A DNA stretch of 41,376 nt from Flavobacterium azizsancarii (lineage in GTDB: Bacteria; Bacteroidota; Bacteroidia; Flavobacteriales; Flavobacteriaceae), in NCBI RefSeq assembly GCF_027980145.1, contig NZ_JAMZNK010000047.1, positions 1 through 41,376 on the forward strand, given 5' to 3'. Position numbers and translations under genes: made by a program. Positions 34,281 to 41,376 of the stretch are shown in pieces (position 1 is the stretch's first letter; each line of letters begins with the position of its first letter). The notes under the pieces were generated by a model. It saw only the letters and a program-made list of their open reading frames with translations, ran no database searches and was not told the origin of the DNA.

Positions 34281-37070
34281 TTACATTACTAACTGTTTGT
34301 TAGATGGCGCAAACTTAGTCAGATTGATACCTTCTACTGCAGTTGTATATTCCTCTAATGTTGGAGTTCTTCCAAGGATTGTCGACAAAACTACAACTGG
34401 TGTTGATGAAAGTAATGACTCTCCTTTTTTACCATCAGAGTCTTCTACAACTCTTCCCTGGAAAAGACGTGTAGATGTTGCCATTACTGTATCTCCTTTT
34501 GCTGCTTTTTCCTGGTTCCCCATACAAAGGTTACATCCCGGACGCTCTAAGTACAACATATTTTCATATTCTGTACGTGCTGCACCTTTAGGAGCACTAT
34601 CATTAAATTCGAAACCAGAGTATTTTTGCAAAACTTCCCAGTCACCTTCTGCCTTAAGTTCGTCTACAATGTTATAAGTAGGCGGCGCTACTACAAGCGG
34701 CGCTTTGAACTCTACTTTGCCTTGTTGATCTTCTATGTTTTTTAGCATTTGAGCCAAAATTTTCATATCTCCTTTGTGAACCATACAAGAACCAATAAAT
34801 CCAAGATCTACTTTTTTCACTCCTCCATAAAAAGAAAGAGGTCTGATAGTATCGTGAGTATATCGTTTAGAAACATCAACGTTGTTTACATCCGGGTCAG
34901 CAATCATTGGCTCTATAATCTGATCAAGGTCAATAACAACTTCTGCATAATACTTCGCATTTGCATCTGGAGTTAAAGCTGGTTTCTCAGCTGATTTAAT
35001 CTCTGTAATTCTCTTATCTGCTTTATTAATTAAGCCTTGTAGAACTTGTTTTTCATTGTCCATACCTTTGTCGATCATGATCTGGATTCTGCCTTTTGCA
35101 ATCTCCAGTGATTCAATTAGAGTATCATCCTCAGAAATACAGATAGAAGCTTTTGCTTTCATTTCTGCAGTCCAGTCTGTAAAGGTAAATGCCTGATCAG
35201 CATTAAGAGTCCCAAGATGAACCTCAATGATTCTACCCTGGAATACATTCTCTCCACCAAATTTCTTAAGCATCTGAGATTGTGTAGCATGAACTACATC
35301 ACGGAAATCCATGTAGCTTTTCATATCTCCTACAAACGTAACTTTCACTGATTCCGGAATTGGCATTGAAGCTTCACCCGTAGCAAGTGCAAGAGCAACT
35401 GTTCCTGAGTCAGCACCAAACGCAACACCTTTAGACATTCTTGTATGCGAGTCACCACCAATAATGATAGCCCACTCATCTATTGTAATATCATTTAAAA
35501 CTTTATGAATTACATCTGTCATTGCATGATAAACACCTTTAGGATCACGAGCTGTGATAAGACCAAAGTTGTTCATAAATTTCATTAATTTTGGAATATT
35601 TGCCTGCGCTTTTTTATCCCATACTGATGCTGTATGACAACCAGACTGATATGCACCATCAACGATTGGCGAAATTACAGTAGCTGCCATAGATTCTAAT
35701 TCCTGAGCAGTCATAAGACCGGTCGTATCTTGAGAACCCACAATATTAACTTCTACACGAACATCTGATCCAGCGTGTAACACTTTACCTGCAGGTATAC
35801 CAACAGCATTTCTGTTGAAGATTTTTTCTACTGCCGTAAGACCTTGTCCCTCATAAGAAATCTCTTTTGACGGAGCAAATACAAGAGGAATCTCAATATC
35901 TAAAATTTTTGCTGCTAATGTCTGTAGTTTTTTACCAAATACAATTGCGTATGATCCACCAGCTTTTATAAATTCCATTTTCTGAGGAGTAAATGCCTTA
36001 GAAATGTCAATTAGCTCTTTGTCGCCATTATATAGTTTCTTGGTTTTAGTATTTATTGTAAGTACTGTACCGGTAGCAACAGAGTATGCTTCTTCCAGAA
36101 TTGGCTCATTATTTTCATTGCGAATAATGTTACCATCTGCGTCAAGCTTTTTTACCCAGTTTTTAAGATCTAAACCAATACCACCTGTAACGTCAACAGT
36201 TGTTAGGAAAATTGGAGAAATACCGTTTGTACCTCCAACAATTGGAGCAATATTTACAAATGGAATGTATGGACTTGCTTGTTTACCTGTCCAAAGTGCC
36301 ACGTTGTTTACACCTGACATTCTGGATGAACCTACACCCATAGTTCCTTTTTCTGCAATCAACATCACACTTTTATCAGGATGTTGTGCTTGTAGTGCCT
36401 TAATTTCTTGTTGTGCCTGAGGAGTAATCATACACTGACCATGAAGTTCGCGGTCAGAACGTGAGTGAGCCTGGTTACCAGGAGATAGTAAATCAGTCGA
36501 AATATCACCCTCTCCGGCAATAAAAGTAACTACTTTAATTTCTTCTACAACATCCGGCAGTTTAGTAAAAAACTCCGCTTGTGCGTAGCTTTTAATAATC
36601 TCGATAGCGATTGGGTTCTCATTTTTAAATGCTTCCTTTAAACGATCCGTGTCTGCCTCATAAAGGTAAACTTGTGTTTTAAGAACATTTGCCGCTTCTT
36701 TTGCAATAGCCGCATTATCACCAAGAGCTAAATCCAGAAGTACCTCAATAGAAGGTCCGCCTTTCATGTGTGACAATAATTCAAAAGCAAAAGCAGGTGT
36801 TATTTCTTTTACTACAGACTCACCAAGGATGATCTCCTTTAAAAACTTAGCTTTCTCACCGGCAGCACTTGTTGTTCCTGGTATAGTATTGTAGATAAAG
36901 TGTTTAATAGAGTCTTCTCTATATTGGTTATCTAAATCTTTAATCTGAGCGATGATTACACTTAACAATTCCGCACCATCAATTGGTTTCGGATGAAGTC
37001 CTTGTTCTTTTCGCTCTTCAATTTCTTTAATATAATCTTTGTAAATATTCATTTCATTATCAAAAGCCAT
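34281..37070 (-). CDS. acnB: aconitate hydratase B / 2-methylisocitrate dehydratase
   Basis: A 929-residue AcnB-type enzyme. An N-terminal HEAT-like helical domain (about 1-170) and a swivel domain precede the three catalytic domains. Cluster ligands are C762 (GSCMVHKGD), C846 and C849 (GCNLCMG). AcnB is the main TCA aconitase in many bacteria, also acts in the 2-methylcitrate pathway, and can bind mRNA when its cluster is lost. Slightly longer than E. coli AcnB (865). Its co-occurrence next to a different aconitase is unusual. Confidence 0.94.
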   Translation of the reverse strand: MAFDNEMNIYKDYIKEIEERKEQGLHPKPIDGAELLSVIIAQIKDLDNQYREDSIKHFIYNTIPGTTSAAGEKAKFLKEIILGESVVKEITPAFAFELLSHMKGGPSIEVLLDLALGDNAAIAKEAANVLKTQVYLYEADTDRLKEAFKNENPIAIEIIKSYAQAEFFTKLPDVVEEIKVVTFIAGEGDISTDLLSPGNQAHSRSDRELHGQCMITPQAQQEIKALQAQHPDKSVMLIAEKGTMGVGSSRMSGVNNVALWTGKQASPYIPFVNIAPIVGGTNGISPIFLTTVDVTGGIGLDLKNWVKKLDADGNIIRNENNEPILEEAYSVATGTVLTINTKTKKLYNGDKELIDISKAFTPQKMEFIKAGGSYAIVFGKKLQTLAAKILDIEIPLVFAPSKEISYEGQGLTAVEKIFNRNAVGIPAGKVLHAGSDVRVEVNIVGSQDTTGLMTAQELESMAATVISPIVDGAYQSGCHTASVWDKKAQANIPKLMKFMNNFGLITARDPKGVYHAMTDVIHKVLNDITIDEWAIIIGGDSHTRMSKGVAFGADSGTVALALATGEASMPIPESVKVTFVGDMKSYMDFRDVVHATQSQMLKKFGGENVFQGRIIEVHLGTLNADQAFTFTDWTAEMKAKASICISEDDTLIESLEIAKGRIQIMIDKGMDNEKQVLQGLINKADKRITEIKSAEKPALTPDANAKYYAEVVIDLDQIIEPMIADPDVNNVDVSKRYTHDTIRPLSFYGGVKKVDLGFIGSCMVHKGDMKILAQMLKNIEDQQGKVEFKAPLVVAPPTYNIVDELKAEGDWEVLQKYSGFEFNDSAPKGAARTEYENMLYLERPGCNLCMGNQEKAAKGDTVMATSTRLFQGRVVEDSDGKKGESLLSSTPVVVLSTILGRTPTLEEYTTAVEGINLTKFAPSNKQLVM

Positions 37071-37100
37071 AGTAAATAGGTATTTTTATTTTTTTGTACG

Positions 37101-37108
37101 CAAATTTA
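37101..37108 (-). promoter_or_regulatory. predicted -7 box of acnB
   Basis: Minus-strand TAAATTTG, a perfect match to TAnnTTTG, about 30 nt before the ATG at 37070. Confidence 0.5.
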
Positions 37109-37467
37109 AAAATTAAAGCCGAGAATTAAAAAGAATATAACAGAAGTCGCCTTTTTAAAAATTATTATTGCTAAAAAACGATTTTGACTGCTTGTTTTTA
37201 TCAAAATATCAGTTTTTCATTAAAAAAATAAATTATTGATATTTTAAAATCTTTTCTTTAACAAAGTCGAAATTTAATGTTACAAACGAAGTCAGATTTT
37301 ATCCCGTTTTTCACTAAGAACCTTTCTAAATTAGCATTTACAACGTTATAGTTTTTAATTGTACGTCTTCGCTGCATCATAATTAAAAGAAAACTTAGAC
37401 TGCATTTTTAAAAATTTTACATCAGCCAAATAAATGAAATAAAAAACGTGTAATTCAATTTTTCTTA

Positions 37468-37475
37468 TAACTTTG
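37468..37475 (+). promoter_or_regulatory. predicted -7 box of the VIT/xrtN operon
   Basis: TAACTTTG matches TAnnTTTG exactly and lies about 31 nt before the ATG at 37507. Confidence 0.5.
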
Positions 37476-37506
37476 CAATTCAAAGTACTTTTAAATAAAT
37501 ACAACT

Positions 37507-40005
37507 ATGAAATACAAATTAGAAATTTTAGAATATTACACTCAAAAACCTGAAGTTGTAATTAGCTTAATCGTAACTGTTATTAGCAGTCTTCTATTAA
37601 TGGGCACGCTTCTTTTTAAAGAATTACGATTTCACAATTTTGATTCAATTGCGATACTGAGTCTAATTTTTGAATTAGTTTACGGAGCTGGTCTTTCTTT
37701 TATAATTCTTAGAAAAAAAGAGACCTATATTCACTTAACCCCATTCTTAATCCTCAATTGGTTTATTGGATGTTTCTGCCTAAATATTTTTATCCCAGTT
37801 TTTCAAGATCTGCCAATTTGGGTTTATTTCGCAACTCTTGCTTTCTGCCTTTCTAATTTTTTCATTTACAGAAATTCAGACGAAAGCCGCAATATTGCCA
37901 TTCCGTTTTTTATAAATGGTTTGTCATTTGGAATCATTTTATATTTCACAGCATATTTAATTCCTGTTATGCCAATTTCTTTTGTCGGAATAATAGCCTT
38001 AGGATTAGGATTCTACGGTTTAGTTCCTGCATTGGTATTAATTATTCATACAGCAACAATTGCCCGATACCTGAACAGAAATAAAATATATGCTGTTTCT
38101 TTTAGTGCAGGCTTCTTACTTATATTAATAAGTTTAGCTGTTTTTACGATAGGATTAAGTATTGAAAGCAGAAAAATAGCTCAAACAGCGAGACTAAATT
38201 CATTTGATCAAAATGCAGATCTTCCTAATTACATTACGATTTCACAGCATTTAAAACCTAATTTTTTTAACGAAATTCTATTAAAAAAAGACATCGTCTA
38301 CATTCCGCTTCACGATCTGTTTTCTTTTGGAGGTTTCAATTCATTTGGCAGCAAACAATACAATGATAAAAAAACACACAATCCGTTTATCTCTATTGCC
38401 TATTTATTTTGTAAAGATCTTAATCTAAGTAACGATGACAGAATAAATATCCTGAAATCAAACTTTGACAAACGTTTAGAAACTGAGGAGCACTTATGGA
38501 GCGGCGAAGATTTATTTACCAAAACGATCAAAGAAGATGTAAAACTTTATCCCGAAGCTCGTTTGGCTTATACCGAAATTACAATGAAGATTGAATGTTC
38601 TAAGGATTCATGGCGAGATCAGGAAGCCATTTATTCTTTTCAACTACCGGAAGGCTCTGTTGCAACATCTCTTTCGTTATGGGTTAACGGAATTGAAAGG
38701 AAAGGTGTTTTGACTACTAAAGAAAAAGCTCATAAAGCATACAAACAAATTGTTGGTGTAGAAAGCCGCGATCCATCATTAATGCAATGGAAAGAAGGAA
38801 ACAAAGTTGTTGTTAGAGTTTTCCCCATAAATCAAAAGAATCCACGAACATTTAAATGCGGTTTTACAACTCCGCTAAAAGTCGAAGATAACGAAATGAA
38901 ATACCAAAGTCTCTCTATAAAAGGCCCGAATATTTCAAATGCAGAAACTATTTCAAGAATTCAGACTGTTGGAAATACAAAAATCGTGACCAGTAAAGAT
39001 TTTGAACTTAAAAAGGATTTTTACATCAATCAATCAAAAGGCCTAGACAACTGGGAAGCTTTGATGCCTTTGACCAAGCCTTTGCAATCAAGTTCGTTTA
39101 CGTGGAAAAACAAAGTTTATGAAGTAAAAGACATCCAGAAAACTGTTATTCCTTTTGCACCCGTAGAAATCATATTGGATTTGAACAGCAGCTGGACTAC
39201 CAAACAAATAGAATCTCTTGTGAACTTAAATAAAAAAAATGTATTTGTTTTTGTAAACGGAAAGAAAGAAGCAATCAATAATGATAATTTCAGGGCTATA
39301 GAACTAGAATTTGAAGATCTCCATTATTCTTTACTGCCTCTTTATAAAATTACCCAAAACAGCTTAATCATCACAAAATGCGGAACTTTTTCTGCCAATT
39401 TTGAAGAACTTGAAGACTCGAATTATTTAAGAAGAATAAGAACCGAAACTAAGCAGCAAAACCTAAAGATAATTAATATATCATCTGATATCAATCCGTT
39501 TTGGCAAACTGCCAAGGAGCAAAAATATGTAGATTACTATCAGACTAGTCTAAAAAATACTTTACAACTAATCAATGAGAATCAATTTGTTTTATTTAAA
39601 AATGACATCAATAGTGTCAATATTGAGCCGGCGAATATTTCTATTACCCAAAACCCTCAAAACAATACTTTAAAAATTAATGGTCCGGACCATATTTACA
39701 GAATGTACGCTTTTGGAAAAGTTCTTGAGGAACAGGTAAAAATCCAGAACGACACATTAACCAGTAATTCATATGTAGAACTGGCAAAAGACGCAAATAT
39801 TGTCACCCCTATTTCATCTTTAATTGTTCTTGAAACTGATGATGATTATAAAAACAATGGAATTGAGAAAAACGTAGATACTTTAGGAAATGCTTCTATC
39901 AACAATGACGGATCAGTTCCTGAACCTCATGAATGGTTATTAATCATTCTTGGATCAACAATGCTTTTCATTTATTATGCAAAAAACAAAAAGAAAGCGA
40001 TTTAA
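37507..40005 (+). CDS. XrtN-system VIT domain protein
   Basis: An 832-residue membrane protein. About seven hydrophobic segments fill residues 15-220. A VIT (vault/inter-alpha-trypsin) domain follows (about 350-465; WRDQEAIYSFQLPEG, KEKAHKAYKQIV, VVVRVFPI). A beta-rich extracytoplasmic part leads to a C-terminal tripartite sorting signal: PEP at 805-807, a hydrophobic stretch 811-824, then a basic KNKKK end. The gene for an exosortase follows with a 1-nt overlap. This matches the pair I know as 'XrtN system VIT domain protein' and exosortase N in Bacteroidota; the molecular role is unknown. Confidence 0.86.
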   Translation: MKYKLEILEYYTQKPEVVISLIVTVISSLLLMGTLLFKELRFHNFDSIAILSLIFELVYGAGLSFIILRKKETYIHLTPFLILNWFIGCFCLNIFIPVFQDLPIWVYFATLAFCLSNFFIYRNSDESRNIAIPFFINGLSFGIILYFTAYLIPVMPISFVGIIALGLGFYGLVPALVLIIHTATIARYLNRNKIYAVSFSAGFLLILISLAVFTIGLSIESRKIAQTARLNSFDQNADLPNYITISQHLKPNFFNEILLKKDIVYIPLHDLFSFGGFNSFGSKQYNDKKTHNPFISIAYLFCKDLNLSNDDRINILKSNFDKRLETEEHLWSGEDLFTKTIKEDVKLYPEARLAYTEITMKIECSKDSWRDQEAIYSFQLPEGSVATSLSLWVNGIERKGVLTTKEKAHKAYKQIVGVESRDPSLMQWKEGNKVVVRVFPINQKNPRTFKCGFTTPLKVEDNEMKYQSLSIKGPNISNAETISRIQTVGNTKIVTSKDFELKKDFYINQSKGLDNWEALMPLTKPLQSSSFTWKNKVYEVKDIQKTVIPFAPVEIILDLNSSWTTKQIESLVNLNKKNVFVFVNGKKEAINNDNFRAIELEFEDLHYSLLPLYKITQNSLIITKCGTFSANFEELEDSNYLRRIRTETKQQNLKIINISSDINPFWQTAKEQKYVDYYQTSLKNTLQLINENQFVLFKNDINSVNIEPANISITQNPQNNTLKINGPDHIYRMYAFGKVLEEQVKIQNDTLTSNSYVELAKDANIVTPISSLIVLETDDDYKNNGIEKNVDTLGNASINNDGSVPEPHEWLLIILGSTMLFIYYAKNKKKAI

Positions 40006-41240
40006 TGAAGCTACTACTTAAATATAAAAAAGCAATTGTGCTATTGACTCTGATTTGCTTATTGGTTATAAACTCGAATATAGTTATATCAGGTCTTGAC
40101 AGCAATCTTTTTGGAATTGTATTTTCTATAGTATTATTTCTTATCGGGGGTAGAAAAACTTCATTTAATATGAACTACCCTCTTTGGGGTCTCATTTTTC
40201 TATTAGAATTTATAAGCTATCGTTTGCACACTAAATCTTTGCATTTTTTAGCTTTGGCACTTTTAGCATGTTTCATCTATTATAGTTTTACTCAAAAATT
40301 TTCATTCATTGCTTTTATCTGTATTCTATTATTCTCGTCGCTTTTTAATACTTTTTTCGATTATTTGACTGTAGAAATCAAACAGTCTCTTTGTTATGTT
40401 GTTTATTTAACCTTAAAAAATTTCATTCCGATTACTAAAATAGAAGGCGTGAATTTCTACATCAATAATGCAAAAATTACAGTCGACACTGCATGCATGG
40501 GATTATCTATGTTCAAAACAGGTTTGCTTGTTGGGGCTTTTTTACTAACATTAGAAGAACGAAAACAACAAAAGTACTACAACGTAAAACAGATTTTCCT
40601 TTTTTGCTGTCTTGTGATCGGATTAAATATTATTTCGAATTACTTTAGAATCATAACATTAATTCTATTTAATTGTACCGAGGAAAATACGCTGCATCAT
40701 ACAATAGGTTTGCTTTGCTTTGCATTTTATCAGATCGTGCCAATGTTGTTTTTCATTCGTTACTTAAAACCTAAAAAGGAAGAAATTGTACATACAAATC
40801 TTGCCCAATTTACTTTTATTCCAATTATAATAGGGTTCTTAATACTATTCGTAACGAGTGTAGAGATTAAAAAAGAGATTAAACATGATTTACTTGAGAA
40901 TCTAAATCCTGAATACAACACCAAAGATAGAATATGGGTTAATAATGAAGTTTATAAAATCGTAACTCCGGAAAAGCTTATTTATATTAAAACTCCATCT
41001 CACAATCCTTTAGTTTGCTGGACAGGAACTGGCTATAAAATTATTGAATCAAAAATGATTAAGAGAAATAATGAAAAAGTATGGATGGTTCGAATGGAGA
41101 AAAATAACATTCAATATTCATCTTATTGGTGGTACGAATGCGATCACAAAAAACATACTTCGCTTGTAGAGGTGCTTTTAATAAAACTTTTTTACAACAA
41201 ATCTGTACGTTTGATAAATGAAACGAGTACTACCAAATGA
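40005..41240 (+). CDS. xrtN: exosortase N
   Basis: A 411-residue polytopic membrane cysteine protease/transpeptidase-like enzyme that processes C-terminal PEP-type signals. The catalytic triad of exosortases is visible: C164 (TACMGLSMF), R215 (NYFRIITL) and H231/H232 (HHTIGL). About eight membrane segments are followed by a soluble C-terminal domain (about 285-411) with several tryptophans. The frame is open from 39933, but the ATG at 40005 overlaps the stop of the preceding gene (TAATG), indicating translational coupling. Its likely only local substrate is the VIT protein just upstream. Confidence 0.88.
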   Translation: MKLLLKYKKAIVLLTLICLLVINSNIVISGLDSNLFGIVFSIVLFLIGGRKTSFNMNYPLWGLIFLLEFISYRLHTKSLHFLALALLACFIYYSFTQKFSFIAFICILLFSSLFNTFFDYLTVEIKQSLCYVVYLTLKNFIPITKIEGVNFYINNAKITVDTACMGLSMFKTGLLVGAFLLTLEERKQQKYYNVKQIFLFCCLVIGLNIISNYFRIITLILFNCTEENTLHHTIGLLCFAFYQIVPMLFFIRYLKPKKEEIVHTNLAQFTFIPIIIGFLILFVTSVEIKKEIKHDLLENLNPEYNTKDRIWVNNEVYKIVTPEKLIYIKTPSHNPLVCWTGTGYKIIESKMIKRNNEKVWMVRMEKNNIQYSSYWWYECDHKKHTSLVEVLLIKLFYNKSVRLINETSTTK

Positions 41241-41252
41241 CATAAAAAAAGT

Positions 41253-41320
41253 CTGATCATAATTTACGAGGGCACTGAAAAACATCCCTTATTTTTGATC
41301 AGGTTTATTTTTTAGACAAT
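41253..41320 (+). terminator. hairpin after xrtN
   Basis: CTGATCA near 41253 and TGATCAG near 41296 are complementary across a loop that contains GAGGG/CATCCC-like pairing, followed by TTTATTTTTT. Confidence 0.55.
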
Positions 41321-41321
41321 A

Positions 41322-41368
41322 AAAAACGCTTATAACAGGATTTAAAAATATCCGTTATAAGCGTTTTT
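41322..41368. terminator. strong bidirectional terminator at the right end
   Basis: AAAAACGCTTATAAC(A)GGA and TCCGTTATAAGCGTTTTT form an 18-bp stem with one bulged base and a short A/T loop, with A and T runs on both sides. It ends the xrtN unit and any gene entering from the right. Confidence 0.85.
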
Positions 41369-41376
41369 CGTTTTAT

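Larger units (their letters stand above)
37071..37506. other. divergent control region between acnB and the VIT-protein gene
   Basis: A 436-bp AT-rich region without a gene. It holds one good -7 box per direction: TAAATTTG on the minus strand (37101-37108, plus-strand CAAATTTA) for acnB, and TAACTTTG on the plus strand (37468-37475) for the VIT gene. Both lack a clear -33 TTG. Confidence 0.5.

Noticed and set aside
36004..36420. 138-residue plus-strand frame inside acnB
   Set aside because: Antisense shadow of a strongly conserved enzyme gene; composition and position give no independent support.
39933..40004. Upstream start for XrtN
   Set aside because: Would overlap the VIT gene by 73 nt; the TAATG junction at 40003-40007 is a typical coupled start.
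1..41376. tRNA genes, prophage or insertion sequences
   Set aside because: No cloverleaf, integrase, transposase or phage structural gene was recognised anywhere in the window.

Overview
The window reads as chromosomal DNA of a Flavobacterium-like member of the Bacteroidota. The evidence is low GC, Bacteroidota-type promoters (TAnnTTTG with an upstream TTG), few Shine-Dalgarno sites, an exosortase N pair, and intergenic repeat families that I recall from flavobacteria. This is a judgement from family resemblance, not a database match.

Layout. Positions 1-724 carry two tandem rRNA-type promoters firing leftward out of the window, a structured RNA-like element and a terminator. A luciferase-like monooxygenase follows on the minus strand (725-1732). 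From 2017 to 13992 lies a potassium-import (Kdp) locus in this order: NtrC-type response regulator, small conserved protein, 28-residue membrane peptide, kdpF, kdpA, kdpB, kdpC, porin, truncated KdpD (sensor and USP domains only), separate histidine kinase. The usual KdpD/KdpE pair is thus split and rewired, with a sigma-54 activator in place of an OmpR-type KdpE. Nearly every junction in this locus holds an inverted repeat or repeat family, ending in a seven-copy 75-bp tandem array (14058-14582). A PAP2 phosphatase follows.

From 15872 to 23888 is a DNA-damage module. A LexA-like self-cleaving repressor (minus strand) is divergent from dinB, an error-prone DnaE-type polymerase, a DEDD exonuclease/GIY-YIG fusion nuclease, exonuclease III and AlkB. 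The 85-bp divergent control region contains two identical dyads (TTGTT-N9-AACAA), one at each predicted promoter, which I propose as the repressor's operators.

From 24044 to 31536 the content is mixed: a DUF1810 protein, an APC amino acid permease, a frameshifted lipoprotein gene, two small poorly known genes, a membrane histidine kinase overlapping a single-domain response regulator, and a four-LysM NlpC/P60 peptidoglycan hydrolase. From 31892 to 37070 two unrelated-type aconitases (AcnA and AcnB) lie in tandem on the minus strand. The window closes with a VIT-domain protein carrying a PEP-type C-terminal sorting signal, followed with a 1-nt overlap by its likely dedicated exosortase (XrtN), and then terminators.

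The most notable systems are the damage-inducible mutagenesis/repair operon with its paired operators, the rewired Kdp regulation, and the XrtN/VIT pair. Each component family is known. The operator pair, the small Kdp-linked peptides and the 75-bp array are the parts least likely to have been described.
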